NCBI RefSeq assembly: GCF_028021195.1
Contig: NZ_CP115668.1
Span: 1,364,001 to 1,428,000, forward strand
Direction: 5' to 3'
Length of the DNA: 64,000 nucleotides
Source of the DNA: Cutibacterium equinum
Lineage (GTDB): Bacteria; Actinomycetota; Actinomycetes; Propionibacteriales; Propionibacteriaceae
Shown here: one piece after another, positions 19,889-33,355 of the stretch
Layout of the letters: every line of letters starts with the position of its first letter
Position numbering within the stretch: the stretch's first letter is position 1
Made by a program: the position numbers and the translations under genes
Notes under the pieces: generated by a model
What the model saw: the letters and a program-made list of their open reading frames with translations, nothing else
Told to the model about the DNA's origin: nothing
Database searches by the model: none

Positions 19889-20159
19889 TGTCTCGCACAC
19901 CCAGCCCTCATGGCGAACCGAGCTGCGCGGCCGGGCGTCACCTGCGTGTTTGCGACTGGCCCAGATGACGACACCAGTACCTGGCTGCCATGGTCCACTT
20001 CTCACAACAACCTTGCTGTCCAGGCCAAAACGACCATGACGTGGACACGAGAAAGCGGGCAGACCCGCCAATCAGGTTCTCGCATCGCATTCTGGACTCT
20101 CCAGGGATTTTCACGAGCCGAGACTGGATTCACACGTCCACCATCTAGGATCGGTTGAT

Positions 20160-20825
20160 GTGAACCGCTTCGACACCCGTGCCAGGGACTGGGAGATCGA
20201 CCCCCACAGGCGCAAACACACCCAACGCGTTGCGCGAGCAATCGTCGAGACGATGAGTCCGAAAGGCGACGGCCCGATCCCAGACCAAGACGTCCTGGAG
20301 ATCGGAGCAGGGACGGGCCAGCTCGCCGTTGAGATGGCCGAGGCGGCCCAGCCGGCGACGTGGACGTTCACCTTGGCTGACACCAGCGAGGGTATGCGCG
20401 AGGTAGCGGCCGAGCGAGTGTCACAGCGAGGATGGACAGTCCTCGACCGTGACTATTCAGATCCGACCACTACCCTCGATGACGCCAGCTACGACCTTGT
20501 CGTTGCTCAGATGGTTCTCCACCACGTCAAAGACCTGGTCACATTGTTGTCGTCTGTACACGCGATGGTGAAACCTGGTGGATCATTCATCGCCATTGAT
20601 CTCACCGAGGAAGAGGGGCGCGAATTCCACGTTCATCATGGTCATGACGGTGACGTCGACGATCCGGATTATTATCATGACGGTTTCACCGAGACCGCCA
20701 TGAGGCAGTTGTGTGCGCGGGCTGGATTCAGCGAGATGACGTGGTCGGTGCCATTGACCATCAAGAGAGAACGACACGGAAGGATCATGGAGTTCCCGCT
20801 GTTTCTCCTCAAGGCACAGCGTTGA
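20160..20825 (+). CDS. SAM-dependent methyltransferase (class I, UbiE-like)
   Basis: A 221-residue class I methyltransferase. SAM motif I is VLEIGAGTGQLA (about residues 44-55), motif II region is FTLADTSEGM, and post-motif ASYDLVVAQMVLHHVKD matches motif IV. The acceptor is unknown; a small-molecule substrate is likely from the UbiE/YafE-like layout. The start is GTG at 20160. It is the only plus-strand gene between the TPR gene and the rRNA operon, and is convergent with the latter. It may have arrived with the rearrangement that put the rRNA operon here. Confidence 0.8.
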   Translation: MNRFDTRARDWEIDPHRRKHTQRVARAIVETMSPKGDGPIPDQDVLEIGAGTGQLAVEMAEAAQPATWTFTLADTSEGMREVAAERVSQRGWTVLDRDYSDPTTTLDDASYDLVVAQMVLHHVKDLVTLLSSVHAMVKPGGSFIAIDLTEEEGREFHVHHGHDGDVDDPDYYHDGFTETAMRQLCARAGFSEMTWSVPLTIKRERHGRIMEFPLFLLKAQR

Positions 20826-21002
20826 CCCTGACGCACCGACACGAGCCCATCGAATATCAGCACATCGAATATGGGCCAATGACTGTCGTCATGGTATCTG
20901 TGGCACAGCCTTGTGTGACGTCTTGGGGAAACGACGCGTCATCGCTGTTGTCGGGTTGGTGGTGTGCTGGTTGGAGTGGCCGACTGACTAGAAGCAATAA
21001 AG
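20826..21002. other. Intergenic spacer between methyltransferase and rRNA terminator
   Basis: No gene is supported here. A short direct repeat of CATCGAATAT occurs near 20848 and 20863. The rest shows no hairpin, tRNA or clear promoter. Confidence 0.5.
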
Positions 21003-21053
21003 AATGGGGGTGTGTGGACACAAGACAGATTCTTGTGTCCACACACCCCCATT
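21003..21053 (-). terminator. rRNA operon terminator with 23-bp perfect stem
   Basis: Two perfectly complementary 23-base arms (21003-21025 and 21031-21053) flank a 5-base loop. On the minus strand the stem is followed by the T-rich run TTCTTTATTGCT, as expected for an intrinsic terminator after 5S. It also lies at the convergent end of the methyltransferase gene, so it could stop both transcripts. Confidence 0.85.
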
Positions 21054-21065
21054 GTTGGGTTGGGT

Positions 21066-21182
21066 TTCCGGCGGCGTCCTACTCTCCCACACGATCCCTC
21101 GTGCAGTACCATGGGCGCTGGAAGGCTTAACTACCGGGTTCGGTATGGGACCGGGTGTTTCCCTTCCGCTATGGCCACCGGA
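21066..21182 (-). rRNA. rrf: 5S ribosomal RNA
   Basis: On the minus strand the region reads as 5S rRNA of about 117 bases. It starts near TCCGGTGGCC, has the conserved GGAAACACCCGGTCCCAT and CCGAAC core, and ends with the complementary GCCGCCGGAAA. Ends are estimated from pairing of the terminal stem. Confidence 0.92.
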
Positions 21183-21251
21183 AAAACAGTGGGCACCCCC
21201 TTGCGGGGGTGTGGCTCGTGGCCCCCGTGCTGATGGTGGGGGTTGGGAGCC

Positions 21252-26196
<4,945 letters not shown>

Positions 26197-26565
26197 AAAA
26201 TATCACCCACCCACACACAAAAAAAGTGCAGGCCACGGTGTCACAAGAGAATCCAAAACACTGACCCCAAACACTAACCAAAAAACAATTTAGTCATGTC
26301 CAGAATCACAAAGGAATTCATAAACAAATCCGACACATCCAAAACGATGCATCAAAAAAATCATTGACTATCAAAGACACACTGTTGAGTTCTCAAACAT
26401 CACACCCACACGAAACAACCCCACCCACAACAGGCAGAACCACCCCGAAGGCGACCCGACCAACCCTACCACACCAACCCCAACCCCACAAAACCGCAGG
26501 ACCAGAAGCCAACCAGCAGAACCAGCCAAACCACGCCACCACCCACAAAGGCAGCAACCCGATCA
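26197..26565 (-). other. rRNA leader region
   Basis: This AT-rich leader precedes 16S. It contains the actinobacterial leader element TTTGAGAACTCAACAGTGTG (minus strand, near 26381-26400), thought to serve processing and antitermination. No protein gene is supported. Confidence 0.7.
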
Positions 26566-26593
26566 ATTGTACCAGACCAATCCAGACTGTCAA
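26566..26593 (-). promoter_or_regulatory. rRNA promoter, proximal (TTGACA-16-TACAAT)
   Basis: On the minus strand a perfect -35 TTGACA (26588-26593) and near-perfect -10 TACAAT (26566-26571) are separated by 16 bases. It lies about 370 bases upstream of 16S and is the strongest promoter-like sequence seen in the window. Confidence 0.85.
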
Positions 26594-26673
26594 ATCCAGA
26601 AATCTGGCAGTGAAACAACCATCAAGAAATCTATCCGGCTATTTCAGCTCCCTAAGAGAAGGGAACTCGCAGA

Positions 26674-26702
26674 AGTTTAAACACTCATCAAACAATCGTC
26701 AA
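26674..26702 (-). promoter_or_regulatory. rRNA promoter, distal (TTGACG-17-TAAACT)
   Basis: A second sigma-A-type promoter lies about 105 bases upstream of the first, with -35 TTGACG (26697-26702), 17-base spacer and -10 TAAACT (26674-26679). Tandem promoters are usual for rRNA operons. Confidence 0.65.
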
Positions 26703-26910
26703 ATCGTGTCCCCAACAATCCCAAAACCAGGACCATCAGAACTTCCACCAGCTCTCACCCTTACGGGCGGCGAGCCGAGAAGTAACCTTGCCACAATCAC
26801 ACCACCAACGCAAATCGGGGAGGACGGAGGTTGTGATCGGGTGGCTCTGACCCTAGTCGGGCGCGATCAACCCAGCGGCTTCGGAGTCATGCCCCGTGCT
26901 TAACGACGAC

Positions 26911-26948
26911 CGTCCGGGAACCACCGTCAGTACGGTAATCCCCGGACG
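26911..26948. terminator. Hairpin downstream of tyrS
   Basis: Arms CGTCCGGG and CCCGGACG enclose a nested pair ACCGT/ACGGT. The hairpin is 20 bases past the tyrS stop on the minus strand and upstream of the rRNA promoters. No T-run follows, so it may be a factor-dependent or processing hairpin. Confidence 0.5.
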
Positions 26949-26967
26949 GATGAGGCCATCGCCACAG

Positions 26968-28224
26968 TCAGCGAGTCAGGGCACCCACCGTCTTCTTGCC
27001 ACGGCGTACCAGGGCAACTCGGCCACACAGGAAATCGTCGTCAGTCAGACGCTGATCGGGATCGGTGACCTTGACGTTGTTGAGGTAAGCGCCACCCTCC
27101 GCAACCGCTCGTTTACCAGCAGACTTCGTATCGACGATGCCAGCGGCAACCATGGCGTCGACGATGGTCGGGTACTCGCCGCCGTCATGATGGCCAGCAC
27201 CGAGCTCATCGGCCAGGGACATCACCGTCGTTTCGCCGAGGTCACGCAATTCACCGCGTCCAAAGATCGCCTGAGCAGCCGCCTCAGCAGCCTTGCGCTG
27301 CTCCACACCATGAACCAGATCGGTGAGATCGTCAGCCAGGCAATGCTGGGCGGCACGACGCCACGGCTCCTCCTCGGTCTTGCGAGCCAAGTCCTCGATC
27401 TCCTCACGTGAACGCGGGCTGAAAATCTTGAGGTACTCGATGACCTTCGCGTCTTCGGCATTGAGGAAGAACTGGTGGAAGGCGTAGGCACTGGTCAACT
27501 CCGGATCGACCCAGACCGTCCCGGACTCCGTCTTGCCGTACTTGGTGCCATCAGCCTTGGTCAGCAGCGGAGTGACCAGGCCGTGGACGACGTCACCGGT
27601 CGTCTTGCGGATGAACTCCGCACCGGCTGTGATGTTGCCCCACTGATCCTGGGCACCGGTCTGCAAGGTGCAGCCGTAACGCTTGTGCAACTCGTAGAAG
27701 TCCAGGGATTGCAGCAGGACGTAGCTGAACTCGGTGTACGAGATGCCGCTGTCGAGACGTCGGGCCACGACATCTCGGGCCAGCATTCGGTTGACCGAGA
27801 AGTGTTTGCCGACGTCACGCAGCAAATCCAGAGCGGTGTATTCGACAATCCAGTCGTAGTTGTTGACGATCCGAGCGGCATTCGGGCCCTCGGTGTCGAC
27901 GTACTTGCTCACCTGCTCCTTGATGGACTCGACCCACTCGGCGACCACCGCACGGTCGTTCATCTGCCGCTCACCGGTCATCTTGGGGTCTCCGATGAGG
28001 CCGGTCGCCCCTCCGACGAGGAGCAGTGGCTTGTGTCCACGTTCCTGTAGGGCTCGCACCAGCATCAACTGGACGAGGTGACCGATGTGGAGGCTCTTCG
28101 CGGTCGGGTCGAAGCCCACATAGAAGGTGACGGGTCCTTGGGCGAGGTGGGCCTCCAATGCCTCACGGTCGGTGGAATCAGCAACAAAGCCTTTCCACTC
28201 CAGGTCGTCCAACAGATCCGACAC
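26968..28224 (-). CDS. tyrS: Tyrosyl-tRNA synthetase
   Basis: TyrS charges tRNA-Tyr. The 418-residue class I synthetase has the HIGH signature in HIGHLVQLML and a KMSKS equivalent KYGKT (GTKYGKTESG). It has the tyrosine-binding YTEFSYVLLQSLDF segment and a C-terminal S4 domain that ends in VRRGKKTVGALTR. In Mycobacterium tyrS precedes the TPR-HAD-tlyA block directly (known order). Here the rRNA operon separates them. Confidence 0.96.
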   Translation of the reverse strand: MSDLLDDLEWKGFVADSTDREALEAHLAQGPVTFYVGFDPTAKSLHIGHLVQLMLVRALQERGHKPLLLVGGATGLIGDPKMTGERQMNDRAVVAEWVESIKEQVSKYVDTEGPNAARIVNNYDWIVEYTALDLLRDVGKHFSVNRMLARDVVARRLDSGISYTEFSYVLLQSLDFYELHKRYGCTLQTGAQDQWGNITAGAEFIRKTTGDVVHGLVTPLLTKADGTKYGKTESGTVWVDPELTSAYAFHQFFLNAEDAKVIEYLKIFSPRSREEIEDLARKTEEEPWRRAAQHCLADDLTDLVHGVEQRKAAEAAAQAIFGRGELRDLGETTVMSLADELGAGHHDGGEYPTIVDAMVAAGIVDTKSAGKRAVAEGGAYLNNVKVTDPDQRLTDDDFLCGRVALVRRGKKTVGALTR

Positions 28225-28310
28225 GTCATCGTCCTCTCATCCACACCCCCAAACGGGGCGACTGGGCGTCAGTCTACCGGCAGAGCCGTCTGAGCCCTCG
28301 ACATGTTCAT

Positions 28311-28850
28311 TCAGGCGTGGACCGGACGCGAGAGAATCTCAGCCGGCGTGCCAGTGGCGGCCATCTGGGAGAAGGCGTCCGCGAGTTCACCGGCATCGAC
28401 TCCGGTGGCACACATCAGGGCGATGGTGTCGTCGCCGGCAATCGTGCCCAAGATGATGTCCAGCCCCGCCTTGTCGATGGCAGATCCGTAGTACTGAGCA
28501 GCTCCCGGAGGTGTCTTGAGCACCACGAGGTACTCGTTGTTGCGCACCTCGGTACACAGCTCCTTGGTCATCCGTGCCAGCTTGATCCACGCCGGTGACC
28601 CCGTCGTCACATCTGAAGGGTGTTCTCCCTCAGGAATTGAGTAACACGGGTTTCCAGCAAGATCACGGCCCCTCACGGCACCGATCTCGACGAGGTCGCG
28701 CGACAGGGTGCCTTGGGATGCGACAAAACCTTCGGAAGCCAGGATCTCGCCTAACTCGGCTTGCGAGGAGATCCTTCCTTCTTGAATCAGCGCGCGGATG
28801 CGGGCGTGACGCGCGGTGCGTGAGGTCGGTGCGGCGTGCCCCTCACTCAT
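28311..28850 (-). CDS. argR: Arginine repressor ArgR
   Basis: ArgR represses arginine biosynthesis and activates catabolism when bound to arginine. The 179-residue product has the N-terminal winged helix (residues about 10-75, RHARIRALIQEGRISSQAELGEIL) and the C-terminal oligomerisation and arginine-binding domain with GTIAGDDTIAL. ATG at 28848-28850 is preceded by AAGGGGG. No arg biosynthetic gene is in the window. A palindrome resembling an ARG box lies 47-65 bases upstream. Confidence 0.93.
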   Translation of the reverse strand: MSEGHAAPTSRTARHARIRALIQEGRISSQAELGEILASEGFVASQGTLSRDLVEIGAVRGRDLAGNPCYSIPEGEHPSDVTTGSPAWIKLARMTKELCTEVRNNEYLVVLKTPPGAAQYYGSAIDKAGLDIILGTIAGDDTIALMCATGVDAGELADAFSQMAATGTPAEILSRPVHA

Positions 28851-28896
28851 GGAACCCCCTTGATTGCGCCCCATCGGCGCAGACGCCAACCATTCG

Positions 28897-28915
28897 GCAT
28901 ACCACATAAGTATGC
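28897..28915. promoter_or_regulatory. ARG-box-like palindrome upstream of argR
   Basis: GCATAC-N7-GTATGC is a perfect inverted repeat with AT-rich centre. It resembles ARG boxes, and its place upstream of argR suggests autoregulation. It also lies in the gap between argR and the TetR gene. Confidence 0.5.
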
Positions 28916-28946
28916 GTCAATGGCGTGGCCGGAGTCCAGCCACGAG

Positions 28947-29513
28947 TCACAGGACGCTCTCCATGCCGGCGATGAAGATTCCCAACGCGAGGTCGAAATC
29001 GGCATCGTGTCGGGCCAGATCGACCTCTCCCATGACGCCCAGGTCATGGAGCTGGGTGCGCGTCTGCTCCTCCATGGTGTGACCAAGGACGAGGTGGACG
29101 ATGGCACGACAGACTCCCCCGGCGCGATCAGCATCACAACCATGAGCTACCAGGAACTCACACAAGGTCTTGGCGGGATCAACTTCTGCCAGCCCCACCG
29201 AAATGGTCGAGGCCACCAGTTCCGCGCCGTCACGGTGGGCCAGCAGGGTGCGTCGGAAACACCGAGCCCATTCGTCAACCCCCTCAGCGAGGCCAGAGTC
29301 CCTATTTGGAACCGACGTCGGGCCCCCGTCCACCGACAAGATCTCATCGCTGACTGCGGCCAACAGGGTTTGCTTGTTGGCAACATGCCAGTACAGGGCG
29401 CCAGCCTTGACACCGAGCCGTTCGGCCAGCCGCCGCATGGACAGGTCGCCTAGCCCATAGGTGTCGAGGATCTCAACCCCGGCCCGGACGACGTCGGACT
29501 TGGTCAGACTCAC
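28947..29513 (-). CDS. bioQ: TetR-family regulator, probable biotin repressor BioQ
   Basis: The 188-residue TetR-family protein has an N-terminal helix-turn-helix (MRRLAERLGVKAGALYWHVANKQTLL, abridged here to its core GVKAGALYWHV). Its C-terminal ligand domain is TetR-like. The GTG start is preceded by GAGGAG; the upstream 24 codons cross the shared promoter region and were dropped. It is divergent from bioB. Two copies of a palindrome matching the BioQ motif lie between them, and one more lies in front of bioYMN. In Corynebacterium and Mycobacterium BioQ is the TetR repressor of biotin genes. Assignment rests on context plus operator, so it is strong inference, not proof. Confidence 0.75.
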   Translation of the reverse strand: MSLTKSDVVRAGVEILDTYGLGDLSMRRLAERLGVKAGALYWHVANKQTLLAAVSDEILSVDGGPTSVPNRDSGLAEGVDEWARCFRRTLLAHRDGAELVASTISVGLAEVDPAKTLCEFLVAHGCDADRAGGVCRAIVHLVLGHTMEEQTRTQLHDLGVMGEVDLARHDADFDLALGIFIAGMESVL

Positions 29514-29593
29514 GGCGACTCCTCGAACTCGCTGACTTCTCGATGAGATTTTTGCCGGGGGTGGCCCACGTCGGTCCAACCCCATGGACTACA

Positions 29594-29608
29594 TTGAACT
29601 CCGTTCAA
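29594..29608. promoter_or_regulatory. Biotin-regulator operator candidate 1 at bioB
   Basis: TTGAAC-TCC-GTTCAA is a perfect 15-bp palindrome, identical in both arms to the site upstream of bioY. It lies 48-62 bases before the preferred bioB start and 81 bases from the bioQ start, so it can serve both divergent promoters. A TACATT -10-like element overlaps it. Confidence 0.75.
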
Positions 29609-29610
29609 TC

Positions 29611-29625
29611 CTGAACGGTGTTCAG
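29611..29625. promoter_or_regulatory. Biotin-regulator operator candidate 2 at bioB
   Basis: CTGAAC-GGT-GTTCAG is a second palindrome of the same design, 17 bases from the first centre to centre. It differs only in the outermost base pair. The spacing would place two dimers on nearly the same DNA side. Confidence 0.65.
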
Positions 29626-29655
29626 GACGTCTCCAGTCTCGGAAGGACCAGAGCA

Positions 29656-30750
29656 TTGCTGAATCTAGCCGACATGACCGAGCGCGGCCTGAGGGGGGAG
29701 TCGATCACTCGCGAGGAGGCTCTCGAAATTCTTCGCAGTAGTGACGACGAGCTGATGTCGATCATCGCGGCTGCCGGAAAGGTTCGTCGCCACTTCTTCG
29801 ACAACCGGGTGCGCCTCAACTACCTGGTCAACCTCAAGTCGGGTCTGTGCCCAGAGGACTGCTCTTACTGCTCGCAGCGCCTGGGGTCACGCGCAGACAT
29901 CATGAAGTACTCCTGGGCCTCCCCAGAGAAGGTGCACGAGGCCGTCGAAGCTGGCATCGCCGGTGGCGCCCGTCGCGTCTGCATGGTGGCCTCGGGCCAT
30001 GGCCCTTCCAAGCGCGACGTCGAGCGTGTCAACGGCATGGTGCGCTCCCTCAAGGCCGACCATCCCGACGTCGAGGTCTGCGTCTGCCTGGGCTTCGTGG
30101 ACGACGAGAAGGCCGCATCCATCAAGGAGGCCGGAGCCGACGCCTACAACCACAACGCCAACACCGCCCGCTCCCACTACGGTGAGATTTGCACCACCCA
30201 CTCCTACGAGGACCGCATGGACACCGTCGAGGTCCTCAAGCGCAACGGCCTGTCCCCCTGCTCGGGAGTCATCGCCGGTATGGGAGAGACCGACGAGGAG
30301 TTCGTCGACGTCATCTTCGACCTGCGCGAGCACGGGGTCGACTCGGTGCCCGTGAACTTCCTGCTTCCCTTCGAGGGAACTCCCCTGGCCGGCGGCGCCC
30401 AGCACATCACCCCGCAGTGGTGCCTCAAGCGTCTGGCCATGGTCCGCTTCGTACACCCGGACTCCGAGGTGCGCGCTGCGGCGGGACGTGAGCAGCACAT
30501 CCGTACCATGCAGCCGCTGGCCCTCGAGGTCGTCAACTCCATCTTCCTGGGCGACTACCTCACCAGTGAGGGAGCTGCCGGCGCTGCCGACCTGCAGATG
30601 ATCCGCGATGGCGGGTTCGTTCCCGAGGGGGCAGACGGCCAGCCCATGATCCACACCGCCGTCGATTCGCACCAGTCGGCCGATCTTCCTCTCAACGCGG
30701 TTCCGATCCGTCATCGCGGTATCGGCACCGAGGTTCCGGCCAACGCCTGA
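29656..30750 (+). CDS. bioB: Biotin synthase
   Basis: BioB is a radical SAM enzyme that inserts sulfur into dethiobiotin. The [4Fe-4S] motif CPEDCSYC (C-x3-C-x2-C) is present, followed by the conserved YSWASPEKV and [13 protein letters not shown] blocks. I chose TTG at 29656 (364 residues). It has GGAAGG nine bases upstream and starts where known BioB proteins align ([12 protein letters not shown]). A longer frame to ATG 29584 lacks a ribosome binding site and would put both operators inside the coding region. No other biotin biosynthetic genes are seen here. Start is less certain than function. Confidence 0.9.
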   Translation: MLNLADMTERGLRGESITREEALEILRSSDDELMSIIAAAGKVRRHFFDNRVRLNYLVNLKSGLCPEDCSYCSQRLGSRADIMKYSWASPEKVHEAVEAGIAGGARRVCMVASGHGPSKRDVERVNGMVRSLKADHPDVEVCVCLGFVDDEKAASIKEAGADAYNHNANTARSHYGEICTTHSYEDRMDTVEVLKRNGLSPCSGVIAGMGETDEEFVDVIFDLREHGVDSVPVNFLLPFEGTPLAGGAQHITPQWCLKRLAMVRFVHPDSEVRAAAGREQHIRTMQPLALEVVNSIFLGDYLTSEGAAGAADLQMIRDGGFVPEGADGQPMIHTAVDSHQSADLPLNAVPIRHRGIGTEVPANA

Positions 30751-30784
30751 CACACGTCACCGCGAACCCAAGCCTGAACTGAAA

Positions 30785-30819
30785 CCACGAGGGGCCGACA
30801 TCACGTCGGCCCCTCGTGG
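30785..30819. terminator. Convergent hairpin between bioB and pheT
   Basis: A perfect 15-bp stem (30785-30799 with 30805-30819) and 5-base loop separate the convergent genes. No clear T-run is present on either strand, so it may act as a bidirectional hairpin terminator without tail. Confidence 0.7.
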
Positions 30820-30835
30820 CATCCATCGGTAGGTC

Positions 30836-33355
30836 TCAGGATCGCAACTGAGCTCCGCAGACTTCCTTGGCGCGCGCCACCGCAGCGTCACGAGCCTCAG
30901 CTGCCTCAGCGTCAGTGAGAGTCCGATCAGCAGCACGCAGCCTCAGGTTGAACGCCAGCGACTTGTGCCCCTGCCCGACCTGTTCTCCCTCGTAGACGTC
31001 GAACAGTTCGACGGACTCCAGCAACGGCCCAGCTCCCTCGATGAGAGCCTGACGGACATCCTCGCTGGCAACGGACTGGTCCACGACGAGGGCGACATCT
31101 TCCTTGGCCACCGGGAAGCTCGAGATGGCGTCGACCTGGCCACCTTGGGGGGCGGCTGCGACCAAGGCGTCAAGGTTGAACTCGACGGCGCAGGTGCGCT
31201 GGGGAAGGCCAGCATTCGACACCACAGTCGGGTGAAGCTCACCGGCGTGACCGATGACCGTGCCATCCACGATGAGGGCGGCGCAGCGTCCTGGATGCCA
31301 GGGGGCCTGGCGGTCGGCTTTGCGCTCCAGGGTGACACCGAGGGCGTCGGCGGCCTTCTGAGCCACCAGAACCGCATGACGCCAATCGGCCTTGACCGGA
31401 TCGCCGTCCCAACGATCAGGCAGCCAGTTGCCGCAGACCACCGCAGCGAGCATGCGCGGCTGGGCAGGCAGGGCAGCGTCAATCTCGGTCAGGATCTCCT
31501 GAGAGGGAGGCCCGTCGACACCGGGGCGGGGGGCCTTGGCCGGGGTCACGGCACGGAACACCGCACCACTCTCGAAGATCGCGAGATTGTCCTGGGAGCG
31601 CGACATGTTCGTCGCGACGGCGTGGAAAAGTCCCGGCAAGAGGCTGGTGCGCAGATAGGGGTGAGTGTCGTCGAGAGGATTGGCGATCTTGACCGTCGCA
31701 TGACGCGGATCATCGGCGCTGATGCCGAGGGTCTCGAGATCCTTGTCGCCGATGAAGGGCAAGGTGATGAGCTCGACGAAGCCGGCCTCGACAACCGAAC
31801 GCAACACACGACGACGAGCCTGCTGGGCCCTCGTGAGGCCAGCGGCTCCCAGGTTGGGGGGAAGAGCAGGCTCGATACGGTCGAAGCCGATCTTGCGCCC
31901 GATCTCCTCGACGTAGTCATATGCGTCAACGAGGTCTGGACGCCAGGTCGGCGGGACGAGGCTGAGAGAATCGCCCAGCGCGGTCACCTTGACACCTGAG
32001 CGGGTCAGGATCTCGATGACTTCCTCGGTGGACACCGTGGTGCCAAGAATGCGGCCCGGCAGCTCAGCGCTGATGGTCTGGTGGGCCATCTCAGGAACCT
32101 CACCGACGACAGTCGGCTCGCCGATGGTTGCACCGCCGTACTGAGCCAGCAGCTCGCCCGCACGGACCGCAGCACTGTGAGCGCACACCGGATCGACGCC
32201 ACGCTCGAAGCGCCGGGAGGCCTCTGAACCGAGCTTGTGGCGTCGGTACGTCCGGGCCACCGTCATGGGATCAAAGTACGCACCCTCAAGGATGAGAGAG
32301 GTGGACTCACTGGTCATCTCGGTGGCGGCACCACCCATGACCCCGGCCAGGCCAATGGCACCCGAGTCGTCAGCGATGACCAGATCGTCAGGATCGAGGG
32401 TGCGCTCGGTGCCGTCAAGGGTAACCAGATGCTCTGACTCGTGGGCCTTGCGGACCACGATCGTCCCGCTCACCTTGTCGGCATCGTAGGCGTGCAGGGG
32501 CTGACCGGACTCCAGCATGACGTAGTTGGTGACGTCGACGGCTAGGTTGATCGGACGCATCCCCGCGCGAGTAATCCTGTCGGCGATGAAGCGCGGGGTC
32601 GTGGCGTGCGGGTCCAGGCCACTCACCGGCACCGCGACGAACCGGCTGCAGGCATCGGACTGAATGTCCACCCCAATCGGACCCGCAACCGGGGCGACCG
32701 GCTCCTCGTCGTAGGGATCCGGAAAGTGCACGGACATGGCATGGGCCACCTCGCGGGCAATACCGCGCATCGACATGCAGTAACCGATGTCGGGGGTGAC
32801 GTCGACGTCAAGAACCTCTTCAGGCACCCCGAGAATCGGCAGGGCATCCTCGCCGGGAACCAGCTGATGGCCCTCGACAGAAGGCGGCAGGGTGATGATT
32901 CCCTCGTGGTCGACACCGATACCCAGCTCGTCGGCGGCGCAGAGCATGCCGTCGGACATGTGTCCGTAGGTCTTGCGAGCACTGATGGCGAACCCGCCGG
33001 GCAGCACGGCCCCGGGCAGGGAGACGACGACCCACGCGCCTTCGACGGCATTGGGAGCGCCACAGATGATGCCGCGTCCCTCGACGCCCTCCTCGACGTT
33101 CTTGGGGTGTCCCTCAGCGTTGTACCTGGGCCCGACATCGACTCGGCACCAATTGATGGTTTTGCCGTTCTTCTGCGGCTCAGGCACCGCAGAAAGGATA
33201 TGACCGATGACGATCGGGCCGGTCAATTCGCCCCCCACGACCTCGACCTTCTCGACGGTCGCGGTGTGATCGGTGAGGGCCTGGGCCACCTGGTCAGTGG
33301 TGGTGCCGTCAGGCAGGTTGACCATGGCTTCCAGCCATGACATGGGTACCTTCAT
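30836..33355 (-). CDS. pheT: Phenylalanyl-tRNA synthetase beta subunit
   Basis: PheT forms the alpha2-beta2 synthetase with PheS and carries tRNA binding, editing and structural domains. The 839-residue product shows the N-terminal tRNA-binding OB fold (about residues 40-150). The B3/B4 editing region follows, then the catalytic-like core, and the ferredoxin-like anticodon-binding domain at the C-terminus (SSFPVAKEDVALVVDQSV). The ATG overlaps the pheS stop as ATGA. Full length for the family. Confidence 0.96.
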   Translation of the reverse strand: MKVPMSWLEAMVNLPDGTTTDQVAQALTDHTATVEKVEVVGGELTGPIVIGHILSAVPEPQKNGKTINWCRVDVGPRYNAEGHPKNVEEGVEGRGIICGAPNAVEGAWVVVSLPGAVLPGGFAISARKTYGHMSDGMLCAADELGIGVDHEGIITLPPSVEGHQLVPGEDALPILGVPEEVLDVDVTPDIGYCMSMRGIAREVAHAMSVHFPDPYDEEPVAPVAGPIGVDIQSDACSRFVAVPVSGLDPHATTPRFIADRITRAGMRPINLAVDVTNYVMLESGQPLHAYDADKVSGTIVVRKAHESEHLVTLDGTERTLDPDDLVIADDSGAIGLAGVMGGAATEMTSESTSLILEGAYFDPMTVARTYRRHKLGSEASRRFERGVDPVCAHSAAVRAGELLAQYGGATIGEPTVVGEVPEMAHQTISAELPGRILGTTVSTEEVIEILTRSGVKVTALGDSLSLVPPTWRPDLVDAYDYVEEIGRKIGFDRIEPALPPNLGAAGLTRAQQARRRVLRSVVEAGFVELITLPFIGDKDLETLGISADDPRHATVKIANPLDDTHPYLRTSLLPGLFHAVATNMSRSQDNLAIFESGAVFRAVTPAKAPRPGVDGPPSQEILTEIDAALPAQPRMLAAVVCGNWLPDRWDGDPVKADWRHAVLVAQKAADALGVTLERKADRQAPWHPGRCAALIVDGTVIGHAGELHPTVVSNAGLPQRTCAVEFNLDALVAAAPQGGQVDAISSFPVAKEDVALVVDQSVASEDVRQALIEGAGPLLESVELFDVYEGEQVGQGHKSLAFNLRLRAADRTLTDAEAAEARDAAVARAKEVCGAQLRS

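Noticed and set aside
21003-21053. Inverted repeat as an insertion-sequence end
   Set aside because: No transposase, no second copy nearby, and the position after 5S with a T-rich tail fits a terminator.
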